Assembly (NCBI RefSeq): GCF_027944005.1
Contig: NZ_AP027204.1
Coordinates: 930,001 to 994,000, forward strand
DNA from: Polynucleobacter sp. SHI8
GTDB lineage: Bacteria > Pseudomonadota > Gammaproteobacteria > Burkholderiales > Burkholderiaceae
Direction of reading: 5' to 3'
DNA length: 64,000 nt
Positions within the stretch are counted from its first letter, which is position 1. Every line of letters starts with the position of its first letter. The notes beneath the pieces are model-generated. The model searched no databases, was not told the DNA's origin, and saw nothing but the letters and a program-made list of their open reading frames with translations. This document shows, one piece after another, positions 1-7,985 of the stretch. The translations under genes and the position numbers were made by a program.

Positions 1-54
1 CAAGTCAACCAAGATGGAACTGCCAAGGTATTAAAAACCTTCCTACCGCAATAA
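1..54 (+). CDS. C-terminal fragment of an unknown protein
   Basis: The window opens inside a frame that reads 17 codons and ends at a TAA at 52-54 (C-terminal residues TAKVLKTFLPQ). Only the tail is visible, so no family can be named. It is on the same strand as the next gene and about 90 bases upstream of it. It could equally be chance open frame; the call rests on amino-acid composition alone. Confidence 0.3.
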   Translation, partial: QVNQDGTAKVLKTFLPQ

Positions 55-143
55 GTAGTTCGATATAAAACGCACTTCTTAAGTAAGATGGAATATCATA
101 GAGGTATCACATCGGTTAGATGAGACATATTAAGGAGTACGTC

Positions 144-320
144 ATGACTGAAGTCAAAAAATCATTTTCTTCAAGTATTAAAGAAGCATTAGCCAAAAAA
201 CAAGCGGCTGCGCATCCAGAATCCAAAGATGGCAAAGGCGACGCTAAATCGGCAAAAAGAACCCCCCCGCCTGTTGGTGCAGGTAAGGTTATGAAAAAAG
301 CGGCCGGTCGGGGTCGATAA
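144..320 (+). CDS. small basic hypothetical protein, 58 aa
   Basis: The frame is open from an ATG at 120, but the ATG at 144 has a strong Shine-Dalgarno AAGGAG at 132-137 with six bases of spacing and is taken as the start. The product begins MTEVKKSF, has a helical Lys/Ala-rich N-terminal half (SIKEALAKKQAAA) and a Gly/Pro/Lys/Arg-rich tail ending in AAGRGR. It has no cysteine, signal peptide or membrane segment. The charge suggests nucleic-acid or ribosome contact, but that is inference. I do not recognise the family. Confidence 0.6.
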   Translation: MTEVKKSFSSSIKEALAKKQAAAHPESKDGKGDAKSAKRTPPPVGAGKVMKKAAGRGR

Positions 321-350
321 ATAGATCAGTTTTCTGTTTGAAATAGCACC

Positions 351-2060
351 ATGATGACCTTACATACCCCTGCTAAGATTGGTATGTTGACGATTAAAAA
401 TCGCGTAATCATGGCGCCGATGACAACTCGGTTGGCTACTGTAGATGGATATGTCACTGATGCCTCGATTGCTTATTTTTGTGCACGAGCACGAGGTGGG
501 GTTGGCTTAATTACTGTTGAGATGGCTTCCCCAGAAATCGAGGGCCGTCATCGGGCACATGAGTTGGGTATTTATGGGGATCAATACATACCGGGCCTTA
601 CCCGTTTAGTTGATGCTCTTCATGCTAGTGGGGCAAAAGCTTCGATACAGCTGGGCCATGCCGGTGGACACACCCGCAAGGATATCTCAGGATTAACCCC
701 ATTAGCGCCTTCTGCATTGCCGCATGATGTCTATGAAGTGACGATGCAAACCATCATGCCCGATGAAATTTCTAAAGAGCGCATTGCGCAAACGGTTGAG
801 ACTTTTGTGCAGGCGGCGCTACGGGCGCAAAAAGCCGGATTTGACTGTGTAGAAATCCATGGTGCGCATGGGTATTTACTATCGCAATTTTTATGCCCAG
901 CAGAAAATATACGTCAAGACGAATATGGAGGCTCCATCCACAATCGATTGCGTATCTCGCTTGAAATTATTCAAGGTATTAAAGCCGTTGCACCAGATTT
1001 TCCGTTGATTTACCGATTAAATGTCGATGATTTATTTCCGCAAGGATTACAGTTTAGCGATGGCTTTGAGATGGCTAAAATATTGGCTAAAAGTGGTATA
1101 GATGCAATCCACATCACTGCGGGGCACTATAAGTCATTACCCTCAGCCGAGCGAATGATTCCGCCAATGAACTATCCCGAGGCCACATTTGCTGATTTTG
1201 CACGGCAGATTAAAGATGTGGTGGACATACCTGTTATTACAGTAGGCCGACTTGGCAATCCTGCGATTGCAAACCAACTTCTAGAGAAGGGGCAAGCTGA
1301 TTTTATTGCGCTTGGAAGAACCTTGTTAGCAGATCCTGAGTGGGTTAATAAAGCTGCCGCTTCTGTTCCTATTCGTCCGTGTATTGCGTGTAATACCTGT
1401 GTCAATGAAATGCGAGGCGGCAAACAACTCGGGTGTTTAGTCAATCCCACAGCGGCTCATGAGCTGCAGTATCCAAACATGACACCCAAGGTGGTAGGAG
1501 AGCGTATCGCAGTGATTGGTGCGGGCCCAGCAGGTTTATCTTACGCAGCCATCGTATCGACCAACAATGATGTGACCATTTTTGATAAGAACCTGCAAGT
1601 AGGTGGGGCATGGTTATTGGCAGCAAAGGCCCCTAGATTTCAGGAAGTAAAAACCAATCCAGCATCATTTGAAAACTTTTGCCAACAACTCCAGCAAACC
1701 TGCAAGATGCAGGGAGTCAACTTCCAAATGGGAGTTCATTTGCAAGAAAATGATGCGCGATTATCTGGTTTTGATCGCATCGTGATCGCTTCAGGAGCCA
1801 CCTATCGTTTTAGGTTGTCATGGCTAGTCAATCTGTTACTCCATCCTTGGATTGCAAAGTTGCCTTTGATAGCAAGTATTTTTACATCTGAGGCCCTCAA
1901 GAACTGGTTTTATTACAAAGCACGCTCACCAAACTTCCCTACTTGGATGATCGATAAGAAGATTGCACCTAAAGTGCACATCATTGGCGATGCTAAAACA
2001 CCTGGCAAGAGTGATGGAGCTATTCAAAGTGCTTTTTGCTTAGCCTTACAAGAGGAGTAA
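351..2060 (+). CDS. OYE/2,4-dienoyl-CoA reductase-like FMN/Fe-S/FAD oxidoreductase
   Basis: The N-terminal domain (about residues 5-340) is an Old Yellow Enzyme FMN barrel with the family signature HGAHGYLLSQFLCP, whose histidines are 170 and 173. It is followed by four cysteines (C344, C347, C350, C362, in CIACNTC...GCLVNP) that would bind a 4Fe-4S cluster. A nucleotide-binding domain starts near residue 386 with VIGAGPAG. This is the layout of NADH:flavin oxidoreductases such as 2,4-dienoyl-CoA reductase and trimethylamine dehydrogenase, which pass electrons from NAD(P)H through FAD and Fe-S to FMN. At 569 residues it is shorter than the usual 640-680, so the pyridine-nucleotide part looks reduced. 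The substrate cannot be told. Two adjacent ATGs (351, 354) could start it, and no strong ribosome site is visible. Confidence 0.85.
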   Translation: MMTLHTPAKIGMLTIKNRVIMAPMTTRLATVDGYVTDASIAYFCARARGGVGLITVEMASPEIEGRHRAHELGIYGDQYIPGLTRLVDALHASGAKASIQLGHAGGHTRKDISGLTPLAPSALPHDVYEVTMQTIMPDEISKERIAQTVETFVQAALRAQKAGFDCVEIHGAHGYLLSQFLCPAENIRQDEYGGSIHNRLRISLEIIQGIKAVAPDFPLIYRLNVDDLFPQGLQFSDGFEMAKILAKSGIDAIHITAGHYKSLPSAERMIPPMNYPEATFADFARQIKDVVDIPVITVGRLGNPAIANQLLEKGQADFIALGRTLLADPEWVNKAAASVPIRPCIACNTCVNEMRGGKQLGCLVNPTAAHELQYPNMTPKVVGERIAVIGAGPAGLSYAAIVSTNNDVTIFDKNLQVGGAWLLAAKAPRFQEVKTNPASFENFCQQLQQTCKMQGVNFQMGVHLQENDARLSGFDRIVIASGATYRFRLSWLVNLLLHPWIAKLPLIASIFTSEALKNWFYYKARSPNFPTWMIDKKIAPKVHIIGDAKTPGKSDGAIQSAFCLALQEE

Positions 2061-2116
2061 AAAATAGGGGGGTGTGATAAGCTAAACCCTATAAATAAAA
2101 ATAGAAGGGGACTCAC

Positions 2117-3082
2117 ATGAATAAGATGATTCTTTTGCTTTGTTTTTTTGTAGTAGCCATGCAAGCCAAAGCCCAAACGAACTATCCTGATAAAAACGTT
2201 ACGATGATTGTCGGGTTTCCACCAGGGACTGCGACAGATACCGTTGCTCGTATTATGGCGGAACGTTTTGCTGTCAAGTTTGGTAAACCTTTCATCATTG
2301 ATAATAAGCCTGGACAAGGTGGAAGTTTAGGTGCTGGAGTTGCAGCTGCGTCAGCACCTGACGGGCATACCTTATTACTCAGCGCTACTGCTCCATTTGC
2401 CACGAATCCTCACCTGTATAGCAAACTCAACTATGACTCTAGAAAAAGCTTTGCCCCGATTGGTTTAGTGACATGGTTGCCGTATGTGATGGTGACCAAT
2501 CCAAAATCAGGCATCAATAGTCTTCAAGATTTAATTGACAAAGCCAAAGCAGAGCCAGATAAGTACACCTATGCTTCAATTGGTAATGGTGCCACTACGC
2601 ATCTCATGATGAGTATGTTTTGTAGTCAAGCGGGCATTAAGATGGTTCACGTCCCCTATAAAGGGAGTTCTCAATCACAAACCGACGTGATTGCAGGTCA
2701 GGTGGATGTTACTTTTGATACTGTTCTGACATTACAACCACATATTAAAGCTGGCAAATTAAAAGCTTTGGCAACTGGCGGATTAACGAGAACCTCATTT
2801 TTGCCGGATGTGCCAACCGTCGATGAGCTTGGACTTAAAGGGTTTAATGGTGGTGCGTGGTTAGGCTTGTTCGCCCCAGCAGGGACTCCAAAAGCGATTG
2901 TGGAAAGACTGCATCGAGAACTAAATCTAACGATGCAAGAACCCGAGGTCGTGAAAAAATTACAAGGCTTAGGTTCAGAAACCTTGCTCAGTAAAAATCC
3001 TGCCGAATTTGAAGAATTTATTCAAAATGAATATATTAAATGGGGACAGCGTGTAAAAGAATCTGGAGCAAAGATTGAATGA
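2117..3082 (+). CDS. Bug/TctC-type tripartite tricarboxylate binding protein
   Basis: The protein has a signal peptide of about 19 residues ending in AKA-Q, followed by the Bug-family N-terminal pattern (YPDKNVTMIVGFPPG, then DTVARIMAE and KPGQGGSLGAG). Its 321 residues are normal for the family. These periplasmic proteins capture small carboxylates or similar ligands and are very abundant in Burkholderiales, usually as orphans. A good Shine-Dalgarno (AAGGGGA) precedes the ATG. Its stop overlaps the start of a broken cupin-like gene, so the two were probably once co-transcribed. The ligand is unknown. Confidence 0.9.
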   Translation: MNKMILLLCFFVVAMQAKAQTNYPDKNVTMIVGFPPGTATDTVARIMAERFAVKFGKPFIIDNKPGQGGSLGAGVAAASAPDGHTLLLSATAPFATNPHLYSKLNYDSRKSFAPIGLVTWLPYVMVTNPKSGINSLQDLIDKAKAEPDKYTYASIGNGATTHLMMSMFCSQAGIKMVHVPYKGSSQSQTDVIAGQVDVTFDTVLTLQPHIKAGKLKALATGGLTRTSFLPDVPTVDELGLKGFNGGAWLGLFAPAGTPKAIVERLHRELNLTMQEPEVVKKLQGLGSETLLSKNPAEFEEFIQNEYIKWGQRVKESGAKIE

Positions 3083-3830
3083 GTAAAGACGTATTATTGG
3101 GACTTAAGGCTGGCGAGCAGTTGAAAATACTATGAGCATGACAATGGCCTGAAATATTATCGATACGATTATTTTGATATCCACGATGATCTAGAAAATT
3201 GTCCGCAATCCTACTTAATCAAACAATTACCCAACATTACGAATCCATTGCATTTTCATGCGCAAAATCAGTTTCAGGTTTTTATTGAAGGATCGGGTAG
3301 CTTTGGTCGACATGAAGTCAATCCTTACGTTGTGCATTATGCAGGGGCCTATACTGGCTACGGACCGATCATTGCGGTGTGAACAAGGACTTGATTACCT
3401 CACCTTAAGAGGTAGTCGAGATCTTGGCGCTAAGTTTCTACCGGCTCAAATGGAGCTCTTTAAAAAGGGTCCAAAGCATCATTACACTTCACCTTCGATC
3501 GAAGAAGAGTCGCAGGAAGTGTTAGATCAATTGGATCATGCGCAAATGAACTGGATTCATCAAGATCAGCCTAGTGGTTTAGGCGTTGGTATCCTCAAGT
3601 TACCCAAAAACACCGAATATCAGTTGGCGGTATTGCAAAACATCGCAGGTATTTTTCTGGTTGTCATGCGAGGAGCACTGATTGTGACAAATCAAATCTT
3701 AAGAAAAAATGAAACTGTGTATTTACATCAACAAGAACAAAGTTATCCATTACAAACTGGGAATCAAGGATTACAAATATTGATTTTACAGATGCCCTTT
3801 AAAGATCCTGCTTATGAATTAAACCTCTGA
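3079..3830 (+). pseudogene. cupin-like protein broken by two frameshifts
   Basis: Three consecutive frames give one coherent protein. An ATG at 3079, overlapping the preceding stop, gives MSKDVLLGLKAGEQLK and stops at 3135. The +1 frame then continues from about 3125 (KYYEHDNGLKYYRYDYF, later PLHFHAQNQFQVFIEGSGSF, a typical cupin metal-site region) and stops near 3380. The next frame carries EQGLDYLTLRGS and a second beta-rich half to 3830. The piece from 3258 could pass for a 190-residue ORF, but its first part is out of frame with the homologous-looking sequence. Two separate indels are needed, so this is either a decaying gene or a site of sequencing error. Confidence 0.7.
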
Positions 3831-3907
3831 TGACGGTGGTTTTTTTGATTTGATTTTTAGCAAAATCATCCGTAACAGGTATATCTATTTTTACGGATTA
3901 CTTCTTT

Positions 3908-4528
3908 GTGCCCAGTTTTAAATTGACTTATTTCAAGCGATGTTTATATAAAGCCCCAAACCTTTTACAAAAGCTGGGGGTTTTAATCGTTTTGTATATC
4001 TCCATGTCATTTTCCGCACATGGTTTTGATTTCATCGATCAAACCCATTTAATAGAAATAAGGCAAGGATCTGAGTTGTCCGACAAGGTCAATTTTTACA
4101 CCGTGGGTGGATATGAATCTGCAAACGGTAGTTTTATCTCCTATACCCCTTGGTATATCAATCATTGGACAGATGCCAGAGTCACTTTTATGACACAAAT
4201 TTCAGAAACTATCGGCATTATCTGGGGCATGAGTAGTGGAGAGCATGGTGATAAATATAAGATTTATCCTAGTTTGAAGATAGGAATCGCCTATTTTGAG
4301 AAGCTTGGACAAAACTCAACCCTATCTTTGAAGGCTACGACCATTTTGAGTGGTAATTTGACCGAGTATCCCTGTACGGCCGATTATGGAGAGATTGGTG
4401 GAGTACAAATGGTCAATTGCCGCTTAGCCGCTAGTCCAATACCACCATCTGAAACACTTCAGTATCTATTTAATGATCGACCCTACAACCAGACGGTTGT
4501 TTCAATCGAGTACAAATTATATTTTTAA
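3908..4528 (+). CDS. exported protein of unknown function, 206 aa
   Basis: The only start that keeps a plausible export signal is GTG at 3908. Residues about 18-38 form a hydrophobic segment (KLGVLIVLYISMSFSAHG) ending in a possible cleavage site before FDF. The mature part is rich in aromatic and beta-forming residues (YTPWYINHW, EYKLYF at the very C terminus). A terminal aromatic residue and alternating pattern suggest a small outer-membrane beta-barrel, but this is inference. The gene stands alone between the cupin remnant and a subtilase. I do not recognise a family. Confidence 0.6.
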   Translation: MPSFKLTYFKRCLYKAPNLLQKLGVLIVLYISMSFSAHGFDFIDQTHLIEIRQGSELSDKVNFYTVGGYESANGSFISYTPWYINHWTDARVTFMTQISETIGIIWGMSSGEHGDKYKIYPSLKIGIAYFEKLGQNSTLSLKATTILSGNLTEYPCTADYGEIGGVQMVNCRLAASPIPPSETLQYLFNDRPYNQTVVSIEYKLYF

Positions 4529-4592
4529 ACGTATCAAGTTTTCCAATGAACTGCCGTTAACGTAGATACCAATCAATTTATTCGGAGTCATC

Positions 4593-5570
4593 ATGAAATC
4601 TGCGGCACTTCCCTTATCTTCCAAAATTATTTTTAGCGCATCTTTCATGGTTTTTGCACCGATTTCTTTTGCTCAATCTGATTTAGTTTCCACAGCTATT
4701 GGAAGTAACCCATCAGCAATGGCAACGACTGCTGTAGTGATACCTAAATCCCAAAATTGGATGAGTTCTGATGTTTCTGCGGCTTGGTCAGCTGGATTTT
4801 CAGGTAAAGGAACGACGATTACTGTAGTCGATGATTACTCGAATGCCTCTAAATTTAGTGGCAATATCAATGGTACGGTACAAAACCAAGGCCACGGTTA
4901 TTGGACATCCCAACAAACTGGGTTAATTGCCTATTCTGCAACAATTAATCGTCAAGACTTTAATACTGGCAGAAATACGGCAGTGCCCCTTGCCGCAAAA
5001 GGTTTGAACGTGATTAACGCAAGTTACGGTATGTATGCTCCAGGTGCTTATATTAACTATAACTTTTCCTATGGCGCAGAAGAGACCTCCATGGTTAACT
5101 ACGCTAAAGGCGGAAACGCAATTATCGTTAAAGCAGCTGGTAATGATGGCATCAACATGGGGACTGTTAATGCCTCCGGTAACTTTGACGCACTGAATAA
5201 ATCTTTAAAAGGTTTACCAACGACCATTTACGCAGGAGCCTTGTCAAGCAATGGAACAACAACCAGTCAAGCGTCCATGGCCTCTTATTCTAATAAAGCG
5301 GGAACGGATCTAACAACACAAAAACAATTTTTAGTTGTTGGCGTGGATAGTTCAAAAATGGGCATTGCAGGAACATCCTTTGCGGCACCGATTATTTCCG
5401 GATATGCATCTATTTTGGGTAGTAAGTTTACAACCGCGACCCCAACTGCGATCACCAATCAGTTATTAACTACAGCACGTACAGATACAGTTAAAAACTA
5501 CAATGCTGCAGTTTATGGCAGAGGTGAAGCTAGTTTATCTCGTGCCTTAGCACCAGTATCGATCAAGTAA
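4593..5570 (+). CDS. small secreted subtilisin-like (S8) serine protease
   Basis: A signal peptide (residues 1-28, ending SFAQS) precedes a compact S8 domain. The expected catalytic residues are visible: Asp80 in TITVVDDYS, His101 in QGHGYWT, the oxyanion Asn184 in KAAGNDG and Ser262 in GTSFAAPIISG. The protein has 325 residues, no obvious pro-domain beyond about 45 residues after the signal and no C-terminal membrane or autotransporter segment. It should therefore be released to the periplasm or outside. RBS is GGAG, seven bases before the ATG. The Asp-to-His spacing is short for the family. The target is unknown. Confidence 0.88.
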   Translation: MKSAALPLSSKIIFSASFMVFAPISFAQSDLVSTAIGSNPSAMATTAVVIPKSQNWMSSDVSAAWSAGFSGKGTTITVVDDYSNASKFSGNINGTVQNQGHGYWTSQQTGLIAYSATINRQDFNTGRNTAVPLAAKGLNVINASYGMYAPGAYINYNFSYGAEETSMVNYAKGGNAIIVKAAGNDGINMGTVNASGNFDALNKSLKGLPTTIYAGALSSNGTTTSQASMASYSNKAGTDLTTQKQFLVVGVDSSKMGIAGTSFAAPIISGYASILGSKFTTATPTAITNQLLTTARTDTVKNYNAAVYGRGEASLSRALAPVSIK

Positions 5571-5584
5571 CTCGATGCTTTTAT

Positions 5585-5613
5585 GGAAAAGGTTTACTAA
5601 TCAAACCTTTTCC
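5585..5613. repeat. perfect 11-bp inverted repeat between convergent genes
   Basis: GGAAAAGGTTT at 5585-5595 is matched by its exact complement at 5603-5613 with a 7-base loop, between the convergent subtilase and thioesterase genes. It overlaps the thioesterase stop codon. There is no T-run on either side, so it is not a textbook intrinsic terminator, though it could protect 3' ends or act in Rho-dependent termination. Confidence 0.6.
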
Positions 5614-6016
5614 AAACACCTGTAGCAAATCCCACTGGTTTATCGCCCACACAGAGTTGACCGTTTAAGAACACCATACTTTTGGTAATTTTGGTCACTA
5701 TAGGAGTTAGCTCAACAACTTCACCGAGTTTGACCGCATCTACAAAGTTGTAATTAAATTGAATGGTTGCCGTTGCTTTGGTGCCTGTGCTGTGACGGGC
5801 AAATGCCCCGAATGCGCGATCGGTAAATGTCATTAGAGCACCGCCTTGGACGATGCCACGGAGATTTTTATGTTTTATTCCGGAAGGAAAAAGAAAGTGC
5901 ATGTTGGGACCATCTGTTTTGAAGAAGAATGGACCTGCAATTTGCATAAAGCCTTCGTCAGAAAAGGTTTCCCAGCCCAAGGCTAAGTAGTTTGAAATAA
6001 GTTCGGAGTCTGTCAT
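5597..6016 (-). CDS. PaaI-family hotdog-fold thioesterase
   Basis: The 139-residue protein has the hotdog-fold signature GIVQGGALMTFTDRAFGAFA, with Asp66 on the central helix where PaaI-type acyl-CoA thioesterases place an active-site acid. These cytoplasmic enzymes hydrolyse aryl- or acyl-CoA esters. The length and the N-terminal acidic stretch (WETFSDEGFMQ) fit the 4HBT/PaaI group. The gene is transcribed away from its upstream neighbour and alone, so the CoA substrate cannot be inferred from context. Confidence 0.85.
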   Translation of the reverse strand: MTDSELISNYLALGWETFSDEGFMQIAGPFFFKTDGPNMHFLFPSGIKHKNLRGIVQGGALMTFTDRAFGAFARHSTGTKATATIQFNYNFVDAVKLGEVVELTPIVTKITKSMVFLNGQLCVGDKPVGFATGVWKRFD

Positions 6017-6074
6017 AGAAGGGGATTTGAAAATAAGTTAAACTTTTGTTTAAAGTATAACATTCGACCTCTTT

Positions 6075-6407
6075 ATGAAAGACCTAGAAGCTATGATTCC
6101 ATTGATTAGACGATTGCTCATCGGCACTTTGCTGAGTTTGTCCTGGAATACGTATGCAGCCAAAATATTTGTGACTGATTATGCTTCTGAAGCGCAGGCA
6201 AAAGTGTATGTAACCACCTATCAGTCTGAGGCGAACTGTATTGTGTATGAGACCAAATATCAATCCGATACAGGATCCGGAGTTTGGTACTTTACCAATT
6301 ACAAGAGCGAGGCTCGGGCAGTTATTTATTACACCAAATACAAGTCAGAGGCAGATTTAATTGTTCATTTTACGAACTATAAATCTGAAGCGAGATGTCG
6401 CTACTAA
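6075..6407 (+). CDS. exported DUF6150-type protein of six 13-residue repeats
   Basis: After a signal peptide ending near residue 28 (LSWNTYA-A) the mature protein is almost entirely a 13-residue repeat with consensus K-hydrophobic-Y-x-T-x-Y-x-SEA-x-x. There are six copies, at about residues 30-42, 43-55, 56-69 (the degenerate one, with SDTGSG), 70-82, 83-95 and 96-108. The alternating pattern predicts short beta strands, possibly a solenoid or small barrel. It matches what I recall of the DUF6150 family, whose function is unknown. The start could be ATG 6075 or ATG 6093. The last 13 bases overlap the next gene, implying co-transcription. Confidence 0.75.
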   Translation: MKDLEAMIPLIRRLLIGTLLSLSWNTYAAKIFVTDYASEAQAKVYVTTYQSEANCIVYETKYQSDTGSGVWYFTNYKSEARAVIYYTKYKSEADLIVHFTNYKSEARCRY

Positions 6408-6931
6408 AAACAAAACAACTTACTCTGACAATTATTCTCTCGTTTGGAGTAATTTGTACCCCAGTCAATGCGGGAGTCATTGATGGTATCTTTCGATTAT
6501 TTTCTAAGGCAGCAGCTCCTGCTGAGGGCGTTATTGTGAAAGAAGAAGGCAAAATTTTGGCGAATGGTGGCAAAGTAATTGACGACACATCGGGAGTTAC
6601 AGACGATTTTTTTAAATGGTTTAAAAGGATGATTGGCGTACCTGTCGATACAAAATTAGAGAATGAATTGGCAAGACGATTTGGAGATTACGCAAAGAAG
6701 AAAGTGCGTAATGAAACCAAGGAGTGCGCCATGAAAATTTATAAAGCGAATGAGAACAGACAAAGTCAATTTAAAAGATCGGAAGAAAAGTCTAGAGATT
6801 TATGTGCTGGTGCAGTCCTCAAATGCTTAGACACGAAATATCGCAAGGTTAAAAATCCAACAGAGCAAATGTTTAATTTTTGTATTAAAGAAATCAATAC
6901 CAATATCCAGCAGTACGTCAAACTGAAGTAG
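6395..6931 (+). CDS. exported protein of unknown function, 178 aa
   Basis: The ATG at 6395 lies inside the end of the repeat-protein gene and is preceded by GAAGCGAG, so translation is probably coupled. The product has a signal peptide of about 25 residues (TIILSFGVICTPVNA) and a mature part without further membrane segments. The C-terminal half is charged and holds four cysteines (KECAM, DLCAG, LKCLD, NFCIK) that could form two disulfides in the periplasm. Its end overlaps the end of the minus-strand DUF4407-like gene by 14 bases. No family is recognised. Confidence 0.65.
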   Translation: MSLLKTKQLTLTIILSFGVICTPVNAGVIDGIFRLFSKAAAPAEGVIVKEEGKILANGGKVIDDTSGVTDDFFKWFKRMIGVPVDTKLENELARRFGDYAKKKVRNETKECAMKIYKANENRQSQFKRSEEKSRDLCAGAVLKCLDTKYRKVKNPTEQMFNFCIKEINTNIQQYVKLK

Positions 6932-7985
6932 ATGATTCTTTCTGAAGAATAGACTGCGCATCCTTTTTGGATAATTGTTCAAGTTCCAGTTTTTTCTCAC
7001 GAAGTAATTCTTCGGGAAGAGTGTAGTAAGGAATATGAACAGACTCAGTTCCGACAAAGACGTTCCTAGATTCTGGAAGCACACCGTGATTGCTTAAAGT
7101 TTCATGATTTTCATATTCCACCAGATAATCGTAGATACCTGGGATATAAAGTGCTTGGTATAAAGACGGAAACACCAGAATCAGACAAATGAATATGCAT
7201 ATTAAGAGCATTAATTTCCTATTTTTAGCATATGCTTTCTGAATATTTTTAATTAAGCCATCATCATTTTGGATAGCAATTTTTAGTTGTTCTTTTTCAA
7301 AATTAATTTTCGATCTAAGTGTTTCAATTTCAGTTTTTACCGCCTCAGAATCTTCACTTAACTTTGTTGATTCCTCTTGCAGTTGGGTGACTTGATCTTT
7401 TACATTTAGTGTGACTGATTCTAAGTCCTGTAATTGAGATTGATTGGTGTTGGCTTTAGCATCAAGAACAATTAAATTTTTATATAGTTTTAATAGTTGA
7501 GCATTGTGTTTTTGATCGATACTTTGGTTAAGCTTAGTTAATATATCGGCTTCATTTTTTAAAACCTCTTCTTTGTATTCGTGATGAGTAACCACTACGG
7601 TGAGAGGTATGCTGATGGATAAGCCAATTAATATGGCAAAAAATAATTGAATAGTGAGTCGCGGAAGTAATCCAATCGTAAATTCTTGTTTGTGGGTAGA
7701 GACTGAGGATAGAGAAAAACGATAAAAGTTAAAGACGATTAAGGTCCAAACAAACGAAAGTAAAACAATAAAAATAATATTAAAAAAATCTCGCGTCGTT
7801 TGATTGAATCCCTTAGGGAAATGGACTAAATATAATGAATAACTAATAGAGCATAAGGCAAGAAGAGAGATAACCAAAACCAAGATCCCTAAACAGTTGT
7901 ACATCACACGTTCAGCATCTGAGGATAGGTCGAGAAGATGATTATCTTTTCCAGCAATTCGTTGTAGAAAGTGTCCTAAGCTCAT
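6918..7985 (-). CDS. DUF4407-like membrane coiled-coil protein (second copy)
   Basis: This is the last gene of the five-gene caspase operon; its ATG overlaps the caspase stop by four bases (ATGA). The 355-residue protein repeats the layout of the DUF4407 protein upstream. It has hydrophobic segments near residues 33-55, 67-88 and 108-128, then a long coiled-coil (about 140-245, Lys/Glu/Gln-rich), a further membrane segment near 257-277, and a charged C-terminal tail. WTLIVFNFYRFSLSS here aligns with WALIIFNLDRFIVSS in the paralogue, where the Asp has become Tyr. The coiled-coil would lie in the periplasm if the N terminus is inside. Probably a structural partner of the protease; no catalytic motif is seen. 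Confidence 0.75.
   Translation of the reverse strand: MSLGHFLQRIAGKDNHLLDLSSDAERVMYNCLGILVLVISLLALCSISYSLYLVHFPKGFNQTTRDFFNIIFIVLLSFVWTLIVFNFYRFSLSSVSTHKQEFTIGLLPRLTIQLFFAILIGLSISIPLTVVVTHHEYKEEVLKNEADILTKLNQSIDQKHNAQLLKLYKNLIVLDAKANTNQSQLQDLESVTLNVKDQVTQLQEESTKLSEDSEAVKTEIETLRSKINFEKEQLKIAIQNDDGLIKNIQKAYAKNRKLMLLICIFICLILVFPSLYQALYIPGIYDYLVEYENHETLSNHGVLPESRNVFVGTESVHIPYYTLPEELLREKKLELEQLSKKDAQSILQKESSTSV

Noticed and set aside
2024..2317. 97-codon minus-strand frame opposite the first Bug gene
   Set aside because: It lies antisense to a clear signal peptide-coding region, has no ribosome site and its composition is a shadow of the Bug codons.
3258..3830. Treating the 190-codon frame as an intact gene
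   Set aside because: Its first 40 residues are out of frame with the coherent cupin sequence, and the missing N-terminal half is in two other frames.
5585..5613. Inverted repeat considered as an intrinsic terminator
   Set aside because: The stem is perfect but there is no T-run on either strand, so it is listed only as a repeat.
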